The notes beneath the pieces were generated by a model. The model was given only the letters and a program-made list of their open reading frames with translations. It did no database searches and was not told the origin of the DNA. From Epiperipatus broadwayi (Eukaryota; Onychophora; Udeonychophora; Euonychophora; Peripatidae), in assembly GCA_028023455.1 (NCBI GenBank), contig JAQFVV010012405.1:11384423-11448422 (forward strand): a stretch of 64,000 bases of DNA. The letters are read 5' to 3'. Position numbers and translations under genes: made by a program. This document shows, one piece after another, positions 1 through 12,502 of this stretch. Within the stretch, counting starts at the first letter, position 1, and every line of letters begins with the position of its first letter.

Positions 1-740
1 AAAAAAAGTTTGTCTTGTATCAATTTTTTTCAAATTTGAAATTTTTTATTAGTCATATTTTATTTCCTTATTTTTTTTTTTGCGCAAATTTTAAAGTAAT
101 TTTACGTTGGTGCTTTGCTTTTATGCGTTTTTTGAAAAATCTCAGTCCATATTCCCCCTTTTTCGAGGTAAGTTATGTCTATTTTTGTGCGATTTCTTTT
201 TCGCGTGTTTTCTGAGGAGCCTATCTATCGCATAAAATGAGACCCAGGTGTATTGATAATATATTATCTATATTTAAACTAATCACAGTCTAATTATAAT
301 GAGAAATTCAAATTCATTATTTTTTTGTATGGAATTACTGTTGACGTTCAATGTTTTTACTAACCATTGAATTGTTTTTATATATTGGGAAGAGTGAACT
401 TAACTAACACATTCCTGTAGATTATGAGAAGTTCAAACAATGTTTGCTAAGATCTAATTTACAGTTAAAACTTTTAAGAATGTTAAAAGGATTTGGAAGA
501 TAAAAATATATTGATAATATATTCTCTGATTTACAGATAAGTGAGTTTCAGCCTTTTCTAAATGTGAGTAATATATATATATATTAGGCGCTATTACATA
601 AAAATTGTTGTGCAAGTGAAATAAAAACATTATTAAAAAAAGAAGTGTGCTTGCATCCTTAAAAAAATTATGCTTCATCATTGATATGTATATAATATTT
701 AAATACAAGTATATTATCTATAATGAACTTAATGTAATTA
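1..740. other. AT-rich non-coding sequence
   Basis: No supported gene lies here. The first 230 bases are T-rich, with a somewhat higher G+C patch at about 110-240 that contains a GTAAGT donor-like motif at 169. Open frames here have low-complexity Phe/Ile/Tyr-rich translations and no recognisable domain. The patch could be the end of an unrecognised repeat. Confidence 0.5.
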
Positions 741-744
741 GAAT

Positions 745-990
745 TTGAACACAGAATTTAAAGCTTTCTATAGTTATCCACTCCATTCTATACAGTCATA
801 TGGTTATGACAATAATATTGGCATCAACAAGGGTTTTGAGCATTCCATCATCATCACATTTTTAATGATATGGATGGCTGAAGAGATTGAAGCCTTACTA
901 TTAAATATTGAAGATTTTCTATCTTAATATAAAGTGAGCACTGATTATATATATATATATATATATATATATAATCAGTGCTCACTATAT
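745..990 (+). repeat. SINE-like family A, copy 1 (partial)
   Basis: This stretch matches the reverse complement of about 51700-51900 (shared GACAATAAT, TTTTGAGCATTCCATCATCA and GAAGAGATTGAAGCC-like words). Its end, CTATC(C/T)TAATATAAA-TGAGCACTGATTATATA, recurs at about 18200 and 36025. At 932-988 the copy stops in a palindrome, AGTGAGCACTGATTA followed by (TA)n and then the inverse. It therefore ends head-to-head with its own inverted end, and the tRNA-like half seen in other copies is missing. The short open frame inside it (745-927) is best treated as a chance frame in the repeat. Confidence 0.6.
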
Positions 991-1015
991 ATTATATATA
1001 TATATATATATATAT
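947..1015. repeat. (TA)n microsatellite with inverted flanks
   Basis: Two runs of alternating TA surround the palindromic words GTGAGCACTGATTA and TAATCAGTGCTCAC. The sequence TTGTAACCCCTC follows immediately. TTGTAACCCTC also follows a TA run at about 38411, so this may be the edge of another repeat family. Confidence 0.7.
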
Positions 1016-1029
1016 TGTAACCCCTCTAC

Positions 1030-4000
1030 TTAACACTGATCTTACACATTATATGAACAAATGCCCAGAATGCCAATTCTATTAAGGAATAGAATAAATT
1101 AACCACTTTATTTTGCTTTAAATTAGTATTGAGACTCTTCTACTTATGCCTGACTTATAGTTTATCTCAGTGGAGGGTGGTAGAAAGTCAAGAATATATA
1201 GAATGTAAATAAATGAAGGAAGAAATACTATTGATCATTAAAATAAGAATTAGGCCTCATTCGTTAATCAACCAAATGATAGACATCAATAAAGTTTCAT
1301 TTATTCAAGCTAATAAACTATAATTTAAATTTGATCTCTTCCATCATCTAAATATACTTTTATATTAACTACAATATAAAATTAAAAGAAATATATGATA
1401 TTAAACAATTCTACTATCTAGCACATCTTAATTTGAATAGATAAATTAATATTAAGTTGGAACTATGAAATAAGATCTCAGGGAATCTTTAATACAATTT
1501 AGTTAAAGAAGTTCTATTATACAATAACTTTATTACTATTATAATAAAAAATAATGGAATGAGTAGAATGATGTTTCACTGGACTAGCAATTAGATAATG
1601 AAGGAAACAGGGTACCTTTTAATCTCACATCACTGAGTATACAACCTTCTTCATAAGTTTACCAAGTGGTAAAGTATTTCATATAATGTTTGGATCAAGA
1701 GCACAATATTATCAGACTTAAGTATGTTCATTATCAAATTTATAAAGTAGTGCATTTATGTTGTAATGGATATGTGGAATGTGGAAACTAGAATACGACA
1801 TATAAGAACAATCTGAGACAAAGTTTGAATAAATAAATAAAGCATTTATTTACATTTTGCAATCAAAATAAATATAATTCGGTTCACATTTGGACTATTT
1901 GTCCTAATTCCTAAATTTACAAATACATTTGCCAATCTGGATCTGATATCTCTTTTTATTATACCTTGTATTATTTATTGATTAAACATTTATAAGACCT
2001 GAATAGATAAATAAAACAATGCCCTCATATTCTAACTTCTAATATATTTAGGCTGTTAATTAATTCTAACATCTTTTATTAGAAAACAACACTGGATAAA
2101 TAAATTTCTTATTATGGGCTCAAATATACAAGTGGAGAGATCACACTATCATTTATTGGGATAAAACAAATTAATAACTTTGGTTGTCAAGAGAGTAATC
2201 TTGAATAATTCAATCAAATAATCCTTTTAAATAGCTATACTTTTCACACATCCAAAATAAAAAAAACAATCATTCTGATGATTTGATGACTTAAAGCTTG
2301 CAGTAAATTAACATGATATAATGCAAAATATTTAATTTCTGATATATAAATCTTATGTCTGCAAGATTATTTGTATTATGTGTGTGCCACATCTTATGCT
2401 ATAATTAAGATAGAATCAATATATTTACATCTTGTTGGTTTACTTATGCGTTACTAAATAAGTGTTATAATAGGGATAATGCCAAAAACCCACCAATGAA
2501 TACAACACTATTTCTGCTTTAAATATTCATAAAGAATTTAGACTTACCATTTATTTAACCACCAACCACATTACATATAGCTATGATTCTATGATAACAA
2601 AAAGATATATTCAAAAAAAAAATTAAGCACATGATGAATAAACAGGCTTCTTGACTAATAAATCTAAATAATGAATAATGACTCCCCATCTAAATTTGAA
2701 ATATACTATTGGTGTGGAACTCAGTCTCACCACCAGAATAAAAGGGAAATACACTACTCAATTTCATAAAATATCATTTTTGTAATGCATAAATGTGGAA
2801 TCTGGAAATATACTTCACTCATGACGAATACTTAGGTATATTAAGGGAGAGAATTCTCAATTTCAATCAACATAGAACATATCATTAATAACTTTCTTTC
2901 TCACAGCTACTTAATACATTTAATTCTAACATTAGAAAATAAATTCACACACAGATAGGTCCCTAATTCTTTCAATTCTTTTAGCATACGACATTATCTG
3001 AAAACAACAGAGAAAAACAAAGTCATACAACTGAATATTTACTAATTATATATGAAATAAACTGCATAAGTTAGACACACATACTTATGAATAAGAGCAT
3101 GTAAATAATTTCAAATTACATAGTACGCAAATGTTATGATAGAATAAATGGTAAACTGAAAATAAAAACTTTTAGTTTATGACAAACTATTAGCTGTTTT
3201 AAAATTTTAAATTACAGTAATTGATGTCAATGGGATTTCACCATTTCTGACAACAATATTTATCTATCATACATTTACTACTATCTAAGCCAATTGCTCA
3301 CTTTGAGACATTAAATAAAGAAATACCCCCCTTCAATAAAAAAACACATGAAAAGCGTATATATAACCCGCATAAGAAATTACATTTAAATAATAATCAC
3401 TTACCGGCGTATTACAACTTGTAATATGCTATCCAAGATGTTCTTGAAGTCAAGGAAATAGCACAAAATAAATAAGCAAATAAATAAACCTAACCATCTG
3501 TCTATGATATATCAATAGCAACAAATGAAAAAAAAATAGTTACTCTTCTTTCACTTAACAAAAATTCACTTGCAGAATCTTTAACATAAAGTCTCCTGAA
3601 TGTCGCAAATATAAGGATGATGATTTCAAATGAGTATATGTTAGTAAAACATGAAGACAAATTCCTATAGGATAAACATTCACAATTTTAGATTTAATTA
3701 AGCAATCTCAAATGTTTTTAATGATAGCTAATTACTTTTCATAATAACAGAGATAATAAATAGATAATTTCAGCTACATATTTGTTTGATATTGACCATT
3801 TAATTAATTCTAGAAATTTCCAACTTAGCAATAACTTTAGCAGGTTTCCAAAGGAACATTGGCTTCCCATAAACTTCATAAATTAGCATGGATATAATTA
3901 TTTTTGTCCACTGCTAATTGTTCATTGAAAATTTGAAATTCCTTAGATAACAATATTTTTCTTTTATGACACATTCGCATACTGAGGAGAACAAGAAATA

Positions 4001-6280
4001 TAGAATATTAATGTTCTACTCAACTTAAATCAGGTACCATTAAATAAATACTAATAATTGGTTAGTTGTTTGTGAGCCATGCATCTATTTTCTTTTAAAT
4101 AAAATATTTCACAAACATGAATGATGCGCATAATTATTATCATGTAGTAGTTTGAAATATAGCACTATAAATCATATACACATCTCATTTTAACTTAATC
4201 TTTATATAATTAGAAGAGAATTTAAACTTAGAGTCTATGGTAGGCTTTGTTAAACAGTCGTGCATAAATTTCCTTAAAAGATTATAATGTTCATGCAATT
4301 TCATTTTCTTTTTAGCAGTAGAAAACATAGACAAATATAGTAGATTTAAGTAACAAGCATTGAAGCTGGAAATATCGTACATATTTCTGCTTCGCCTAGT
4401 GCCAATGTCATCAATACTACTATGGGTTTGAACTCAATCTTGTATATTTAACTGACACCCATCTCATAATAGGTGGTCATATATTTATAATCACTATTAT
4501 AATCTTTTATCTAATTTATATTTCATTAATTTATATTTTATGATTAAAACTAACCTTTTTATAATAGTTTATTTATTTTATAATAGTTGTAGAAAATGTA
4601 TATTGTGGTTATTTTTTTTAAATTGGCATTGAGTAAATAATTGAATCCTAGATATCTATAAAATGTTATAAATATTTTAAATTCTTTTATTGAAGTTCAT
4701 TTTTCTTCAATTAATCAGTTGGTAACATTTTATATTTATCTTTTGATAAATGTACATTAAAGGATCAATTATGTAAACAATCTAATATTTGTAAGGAATA
4801 TTTTGTAAATTTGTATTTACATTTTATATCAAATATCAGATTTGAAAGTCACCGTGTTATTTATAGAATGTACCAAATTTCTAAAAATTTTGTGAATAAA
4901 ATGTACATTTTCTCTAATCTAAATCTTTAAAATAGGCTTTGTTAATACGATGACTGATAAACTTATTCATTCTTGTTGCTGGGGCATGTTTAATGCCAGA
5001 TTGTAGATTTCCCACCCAGGCAGACACTGACCACAGAGAAAGACACCAGCAAACATCATGTAGATTGAATCCTATAGATAAGGCCAGATCAGATAAATAG
5101 TAGAAAATTTTGATAAGAGATTATTGAAGAACAGTTCACTGAAGAGAGATTTATAGTATTGTGCCTAAAGAATGAGGGAGTTAAAAGATAGGCTGTTTGC
5201 TTTTTGGAGCTCTGTTCCACCAGCTCATCACAATGCCATTCCAGTGTTCTCAACACCTAGCCCGACTGTACTGTGTCAAGGAAGCCTGCTAAATGATCTG
5301 ATTTTATAACTGCCTGTTTCTACTGATTGATTCTGAGGTAACCTCCAATTTGCTGCAAGCCTCTGATTCTAGCTTACATTGTTTTTTAAATTAATGTTAA
5401 TTTACATTATATATATCTGTAATGTTTATACAACTTAATTTTAAAATGCATCTTTTAATTTTTTCTCTTAAATTTAAAAATATCAATTCTTATAAAAATC
5501 TCACATTATTTTGATGCAGCAAATTTAAATTAATTTTTTGTTGGTTCATTTATAATATTGACTTACTGAAACTGCCAAGTATAAAACTCAATGAGTAACT
5601 AACTTTAAACCCTCTCCCTCTTATTTTCTCCATTTAAAAATCATTACAGGAGACTTATTTCCCTTAAATTAATTAATAGAGAAAGCTCGTTTAGTTTTGT
5701 ACCTCATATTATAAATTTATTTTTAAATGATTGAAATTATTTTAAAAGTTAAGTATTTTATTATTATTTCCAACTTAAAACTGCCCTCGTAATTATCTGT
5801 GAGAGAATAATAAATTTTATTAAGTCATTTAAGTAAAATCTGTCACAATTTCTGTAAACCAAATATCTTAAAAGAGAATCACCCATCTATCATAGCATTT
5901 TTCTATCAACTACTAACACAATATATTTCATACATATATATATTTTTGTTTGTGTCAGTAAAATCATAAAATTGGGATGTCTAATTTATTATGATATATG
6001 TTGTCAAACTTCACCAGAATTGAGTTTGATATTCAATGCCCAGTCTGTCTATGTTAATTAAAAGATTGACTGATTTTGTAATCTTCAATGATGAACTATT
6101 TGATAACTCACTAATAAATAAAATATCTAGAAAGTGGGGAAAACAATTTATATTTTAGTTTTATTTCTTGCCTTTTCTTTTATATAATACTTTACAATCC
6201 ATTCTTTAATGGCCCTAGGTTTCTGGGGACATTCTATTAAGTCAGGGAGCAGATTATTTTATTCAGGAATTAATTTATTA
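1030..6280. other. AT-rich intergenic or intronic sequence
   Basis: No gene, RNA or mobile element is recognised over about 5.2 kb. Composition is uniformly AT-rich from 1030 to 4950. A block at about 4975-5350 has visibly higher G+C and words such as CCCACCCAGGCAGACACTGACC, but its three forward frames are interrupted by stops and show no family I know. It may be an old decayed repeat. Confidence 0.5.
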
Positions 6281-6296
6281 TGGTCATTAGTGATCC

Positions 6297-6539
<243 letters not shown>

Positions 6540-8840
6540 GGCTAAGGCATTATGTATTTTATAGTTACAACCATTCATTTATTATTATTGTTCTTGCTTT
6601 GCTAATTACCTCTTAGGACCTTCGGAATATTAAATATGACCAGTCCAATCTTTTACTTTCCCTCAAAGTAGATGTATTTCCTACTAAGGGACCCTTTTAC
6701 AGGAACTTCCATTAAAATGTGTATGGGAAGTCCAGGACATCAAATCTATTATTATTATTCAGACATGTTTTGGCTGGAGGGCCAACATTTCTCTCATCAT
6801 CTACCTGTATATACTAGGGATTTCTTTTTAGCACAGCCACCCAGAGGTTCATAACAGACCTCATTTATTCTTTTGTTGTAATCTATAATATCATACTGCC
6901 TTTATCATTATATATATATATTTACAAACCTGAAATGCTCTCTGCCGTGATGGTGCGTCCTTCACAAACCAATCCCATTAATTAGTTAAATCTGATTATT
7001 TAATTTAAAATGAACTTTTTTGCTTTCCACACTCATTATAGACAACTGATTTAAATGTAATAGTGTTTTATATACACATCACTCACATCTTGTTATTTAT
7101 ATATAAAATAGACTTATTTGTAATCTCTTAAAGAGGGCTAGTGATATTTTATTGCTGATTGGTTCTTGGCAGACCAATTAACAAATTTTACTTTGTTATC
7201 AAATGCCTTGCACTTAGCTGCATCAAAACGAATTCAAGAAACATAATAACCTTGTTGTATAAACAAAATTTTGTATAACAATAACTCATTTTCTTAATAA
7301 ATTCCTGAAATATTATTATTTTAAATTAGTTTAGTTTGTCATCACTCACAATCTCTAATATTAATTACCCTAGTTATTTATAATATTTCTTTGATTTAAA
7401 TTCACTTCTTTGTAATGTTGCCAGAAAGAATTATAATTATTATGGTTCAAACCATTAGTAATTGATATCAAATCACATCTGTACCATTCTGCAATCATCA
7501 GAATTCACTAAATCATTAATTTCTCATATAAACCCTTTATTATTTTGAGTCTCTTTGTGAACAGTGACCTCCAGCTGGGATGGAATAAAACTAAGGACTG
7601 CTTGTGTCATCACAAACATTATCCATTAGTCAGAGAGACAATAGTTCAGGCAAATAGGTTAGGATTTACCCTTGCCCTGACAGTTGTATCTTATGCATGG
7701 TCGGATTCAAGGTACTTTTGCTTGGATTATTGGTCTTGTTGAATGAATATAAGATTTTAACCAGCACAGCATATAAGTACATTTCAGACAATAAGGTTAA
7801 TTTAAAATTTAATTGAGTGGAGAGTGAAGAAAATATACCTTGTAAAAAAATTAGTCTGACATTTTTTCTTAAAGTTGTCTGGTAGCTAGAATTCCAATAC
7901 TAAATTTTATAAAATAATAATGTTTAAAAAAAATTATACTTTTGAGTTTAACCAACTTGATTTCTGGAAGAGATTGGAAAAAACCATGTACATAGAAGAA
8001 GTGGCAGGAGCATATTTTTTTATTAATGATTATCACTTAAATACATCTCCTTTCCATCAACCAAGAGATCACCTTATCCTCCAAAGGTTAGCTCTATCCT
8101 TCACACTCCAATTAAGTAACAAATATTCAAAACATCTTTTCTTAAAAAAAATATTTGATTTTCTAAATTAAACCAAAATGAATAAAACAAAAAAAAATTA
8201 TACACTTTTAAAATAAATAAGCATTAATTAGCCATTAAATAAAGTAGTTGATAACACAATTTAGTTTTCAAATAATTCACTAATCCAGAGATTCATTAAT
8301 CACTCAAAATATATGTTATGAAAGATATTTGCTGTAATTTTAAGTATTTTATTGTAAAATGTAAAATTCTGTACCATAATTAAATATGAAAATGAAATTG
8401 GAAGATGATACAAACATACATGCACACACATATGCTGCTATATGAATACTAAATTATCCTGACTAAAATATAACTGATTTGGCTATTGGTTAAACATATT
8501 TCACTGGTTATAATACCTATAATGGATGGGTGTGCCAATGAATAAACAGATCAGAAAACCATCTAAACAAATACCAACCACTATTCTACAAATAAATAAA
8601 ACAAATTTACATCAACTTAATTTTTACATTAACAACTCCTGTAATAAGCAGTCCCCCTTTATACCATTAAATGTTTCATCAAATACAATAATAATACTAA
8701 ATGCTTATAAAACTCCCAACTAACATCCACAAGCAACTCTCTATAAGGTTTTAGACCATTAACATAAAAATTTAAAAATTTTAGCGATATTTCTTTTTTT
8801 ACTTAAATGCAGTTATTCACCACTGACACAGTATGATTTA
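6540..8840. other. AT-rich non-coding sequence
   Basis: No supported gene. Patches at about 6660-6850 and 7545-7745 have slightly higher G+C and short open frames of 60-65 codons. Their translations show no domain and are not flanked by convincing splice sites. A (TA)4-5 tract lies at about 6910. Confidence 0.45.
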
Positions 8841-8849
8841 ATTCAAGTT

Positions 8850-9065
8850 TGTTTCTTGTTCCCATTCAGGTCACAATATATATGTGAGAGATTTTGATCT
8901 GGATAAACTAATGAGTGCTGGTTGAGCACAAACTACATATTTTGGAGATCTATCTTTTTCACATGTATGTGGTCATGTGTATTAGTGCTATAGGATGGAG
9001 TGGCTAGATGTAGATAGCTTAAAAGTCTGAATTCAAATTCCTTCTATATATAGGAAAGTATTCCA
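8850..9065 (+). repeat. SINE-like family A, copy 2
   Basis: This copy aligns by eye with 18225-18420 and 36055-36245. Shared words are ATCTG(G/A)...AACTAATGAGTGCTGGTT, TTTTTCACATGTATGTGGTCATGTGTAT and AAAGTCTGAATTCAAATTCC. The last of these resembles a pol III box B (GTTCAAATCC in the 36.2 kb copy). Together with repeated dispersal, this suggests a tRNA-related SINE. No terminal duplication was established. Confidence 0.6.
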
Positions 9066-9233
9066 GTGAATATTAGTAACTGAAAATTCAAGGACACAAT
9101 GTTCATCTCACCCTTCAATACATTAGGTTTTTGTATCAACACCCTCTCTGAATAAACATAAAATCTGAAGTTCAAACAGAGCATTGCTGAAAAAATTTAA
9201 CATTTGAGAGTCATTTGAACATTATATATATAT

Positions 9234-10712
9234 GGTTGTTTTCTCACCTACTGGACGAGCCACCAGGTGATGCTGCAGAACTACCAAGAAGCCTTTAATT
9301 GATAAATTTTTATTCAAAAATTGGTAAAAATTGCTCAATTTGAGAAATAGTACCCCCCCTCTGCAATGAGAAATCAGTTAAAATTGCTGAAATTGAACAC
9401 CCCCCTCCCGCCCACATGAGAAATCAGTCAAAATTGATGAAATTGAAATGTAAAACAAAAATGGGTCAAAATCACTGAAATAGAAATTTAAAACAAAAGT
9501 TTGATTAGAACATCAAATGTTAGAACCCCCCTCCCCACCGGCATGAGAAATCGGTCAAAATCGATGACATTGAAATGTAAAACAAAAATCGGTCAAAAAG
9601 CACTGAAATAGAAATTTAAAACAAAAGTTGATTAGAACATCTGAGGCAACAAATGTTTAGAAACCCCCTCTCCTGCACGAAGAGTTCAATGAAAAATAAG
9701 TAAAGTGCAAATTATGAATACTATTTTTAAAATCCTATGAAATGAATGAGAAAAAAGTATAATAAAAGCCTATGAAATTAAACAAAAACATACTAAATCT
9801 CAAAGCGATTTAAAAAATAAAAGTAGTTATAAAATGCAAAAACAACAGCATGAAAAATGGTGGGAAATATGTTAAAAAAGAATCACTCTCAGTTATCTAA
9901 CTAATAGATATAATAATAATTCAAACCTTAATAACAGACTAATACATATTAGGTAATCAATGTTCGTATTAACCTATGATAGCATCATTAGAGTTTAAAT
10001 TCAATTAATATGTTACTCTCTTACTAGTTTATATCAACATTATTGCAAGTACTCGGATTAAGTTGCACATATAAAAAATCAACAAAATAGAAATAAAATA
10101 ATCAGAATAGAAAATAATATTTGAAAGTAATTAAATAGATTACCAGTTTCCCTGGAGAGTGAGTTCATTATTCAGGAGGTCGTTGAATTTTTTCATGCTT
10201 GCAAAATGAAACTTGGGCATTCTAGATCTCTCCATTAGTGACAAAATATGGGATATATATATATTATATTGTTCCCATCTATTGATCGCATTTTCTTTCA
10301 CTTAAAGTTTGTTATTTTTAAAATAACTTACGCACAATTTTGAAATGTAGATAGAAACTGAAAAAATAGCCTAAACATTTTTGGTACTATATGTAATATA
10401 AAAAAAATTTCTAGAACTCGGGTCACATGACTGATTGATTTTGCAAGTTTTGTCATAGAAATTAATCTCTACATTTTTTAATCAACAAGTGTATTTTTTT
10501 TAGAAAGTGAAAGTATTTTTTTTTTTAAAATGGAAAAGAATACTTTTTCTTGTTTTAAATTATAAATCAATAATATCAACAAATTAAAAATCCTTTTTCT
10601 TTTCAAAAACTTTATTTTCTTGTATCACTACTAAACATATATTTATAAAGTTATGAGTGGAGGGAGTTTGAAAATGGTAAATGTAACAATTTATATAATA
10701 CAAAACTCCTAC
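9234..10712 (+). repeat. Left inverted arm of the Merlin-like element
   Basis: This is the inverse of 12503-14283. Recognisable pairs include the poly-C/poly-G blocks near 9352/14154, 9400/14027 and 9525/13895, CCTCCTGAATGATGAACT-type words at about 10170/12985, and GGTCACATGACTGATTGATT at about 10422 paired with about 12730. The outer third carries repeated units built on AAAATTG(A/C)TGAAAT-GAAA-TTAAAACAAA, separated by C-runs. Confidence 0.9.
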
Positions 10713-10850
10713 GTTCCAACTGCTTTTATCTTCTTACAGTTATTTTTGGAGTTTTGTATTATATAAATATGTTCAGTATTGATATAAGAAAATAAAGTTT
10801 TTGAAAAGGAGAAGGATTTTCAATTTGTTGATATTATTGGAGAACATATA
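10690..10850. repeat. Extra inverted copy of the inner arm end
   Basis: AATTTATATAATACAAAACT at about 10689 is followed after a spacer of roughly 40 bases by its inverse at 10748-10768, giving a local hairpin. The sequence after it (TTCAGTATTGAT, AAATAAAGTTTTTGAAAAG, GATATTATTG) repeats the start of the right arm (12503-12600) in direct orientation. The inner end of the arm therefore occurs three times in the element. Confidence 0.75.
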
Positions 10851-11370
10851 TATTTTAAAAGAAAAAGTGATTGTACATTTGCAGTGTTATAATATATGAT
10901 TATAAATCAAATAATTTATATATATGCATTTTCTCAAAATATTGATCGATCAAGCTTTCTGGGGTTTTTTGGGAGGGGCTTCCTCCGTTATTACTTTTTA
11001 TTTGGCTTTGGGATGAAAGGAAGTAAAATGAAAACATTACTGTTCTCTTTAGTTTGTGCTTTAATGAAGACAAAACCTAATCCTAAGATGTAATACTTTT
11101 TATTTATTGTTTGAAATGCAGCATTTCAAAAAGTTCAAATGAGAACTGTTGTACACTTTCCATTCCATAAGTTTTAAAGTTTATTCAGCTTTTTATGGAC
11201 ACACACACACAACAAATTAGAATTAAAGCAAAACAACTAATAAACAGACATTTAATCAAAAACGGGCATGCAAGCAAATGAAGGCAAAAGACTAGTGATT
11301 TCTTTAGGTTATGCATTTATTTATAATCAATAATAAAAAAAAAATAAAAAAAACACAAATTCAAGTTAAA
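10851..11370. other. Non-coding interior of the Merlin-like element
   Basis: This lies between the left arm and the transposase 3' end. It has a short (AC)n tract at about 11200 and an A-rich tract at about 11335-11355. No second gene is recognised. Confidence 0.5.
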
Positions 11371-12340
11371 CTAAGACCATGCTGGAATGGCCATCTCGGC
11401 AAGTATGGCTCTGAACAAGTTCTCCCCTTTGTGGAGGTGCCAACACATAAATTCGGCCATTTAGTCAGGGAGGCATTGGCAGGCTGTGCCACAATGTTTT
11501 TTATTATGCCACTTCAGCATTCCCCAAAGACGCTCTATGTTCTGAGTGTGGATGCCTGTGCTGGGGTCTACAAAGTTGTAGTGGTGGTTCACTTTCATAT
11601 GTGTGAATCCTGCAGCTTCCAGCTCTGATGTCTTGTACCCCTTCCAACAGTCAGTCAACCACAGATCCAGCTTCAATGTTGTTGTGTATGGCCTGCAAAA
11701 GTGAAGCTGCTGATTGAGAGGGAACAGCCAGCACAAAGCATTGTTTGGTCTCCCAGCACAGACCTCCAAATATCCACTGTTGTGGAAGCATTCTGCCCTG
11801 GTGGTTCTTTCTTCGGGTGAACATAGTCTCATCCACTATCAGGCCAGCACTGCCGATTTTGGTGTGTGGTCGTGACTCCAGGCTCTCACAGCATAATTCT
11901 CTCAGGTCTGTGGTCCAATTGACGATAACATTTCGCCACAACTCAAGATCTGTTAGACAATGTTGTATTGTCACCTTGTCACAGTTCCAAAAATATACCA
12001 GATGTAAGGCCTTCAAAAATGGCATCTTTGAACCACCAAACCATGTCTGCTGGCAAATTGAGCTTCTTCGTTGGCACAATTGAGCGGGGTAGCAGAAGGA
12101 TGATAATTGATGCAATGTGATTTGTTTGCCACAAACACATTGCTTTATGGCAGGCAAGATGTCATTGGCCTGCAGAAATGACATGGTGTCAGCCTCGAGA
12201 ACAGGCAACTGCCAGACCATAATATTTTCAGCATTAGACATGTTGTTGTGCATGAGCTTTTCCAAAGCGTACTCGTGCGTGCACTTTTGAGATACAACTG
12301 AGCTTTTTATAAACATCTGCAGGATGACCTCTAATGTCAA
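11371..12340 (-). pseudogene. IS1595/Merlin-like (ISXO2-type) transposase, broken
   Basis: The minus-strand frame from 12340 shows a degraded zinc-ribbon (CVCGK near residue 68) followed by WFGGSKMPFLKALHLVYFW, the usual lead-in of eukaryotic ISXO2-type transposases. The catalytic core follows: VDETMFTRRK with GRMLPQQWIFGG (first Asp), then TDCWKGY (second Asp), then VNHHYNFVDPSTG and IERLWGMLK (catalytic Glu). The first 229 codons end at 11651. The second Asp and the rest lie in another frame, so a small frameshift lies at a duplicated GACT (about 11650-11657). An in-frame TAA at 11461-11463 then interrupts the tail, which continues with MAEFMCWHLHKG to a TAG at 11371. DDE transposases of this family cut and paste their own element. 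This copy could not make a full enzyme. Homology is by motif recognition, not by search. Confidence 0.85.
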
Positions 12341-12352
12341 GTTAACAATTGA

Positions 12353-12490
12353 AAATACCTTGGTCAGATTATTAATATAGATGGAAACATAATGGATGAA
12401 GTTAATAATAGAATTAAACTTGGTTAGAGTGCTTTTGGTAGAAATAACTTTATACTAAAAGGAAATATGCCTATGTGTTTGATAAAAACT
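12353..12490 (+). pseudogene. Fragment of a LINE reverse transcriptase (C-terminal part)
   Basis: The plus-strand frame reads KYLGQIINIDGNIMDEV, then NNRIKLG, a TAG stop, SAFGRNNFILKGN and MPMCLIKT. The pattern YLG-I...DG...-EI-RRI-LGW-AFG-...IL.....K is well known from the segment just after the catalytic motifs in non-LTR retrotransposon RTs often mis-annotated as craniofacial-development-like proteins. The expected Trp after LG is the TAG stop. Only about 46 codons remain. The fragment lies between the transposase start and the right inverted arm, so it was probably inserted or captured inside the DNA transposon. No endonuclease domain or 3' tail is seen. Confidence 0.75.
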
Positions 12491-12502
12491 GTTGAAACTT
12501 TG

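Noticed and set aside
4975-5350. Higher G+C block considered as an exon or retroelement gene
   Set aside because: All forward frames contain stops and no conserved motif was recognised; noted only as unassigned.
11311-11628. 105-codon plus-strand open frame
   Set aside because: It overlaps the transposase tail in antisense and begins in an A-rich tract; no domain.
11745-12083. 112-codon plus-strand open frame
   Set aside because: It is antisense to the Merlin-like transposase, whose minus-strand frame has clear catalytic motifs.
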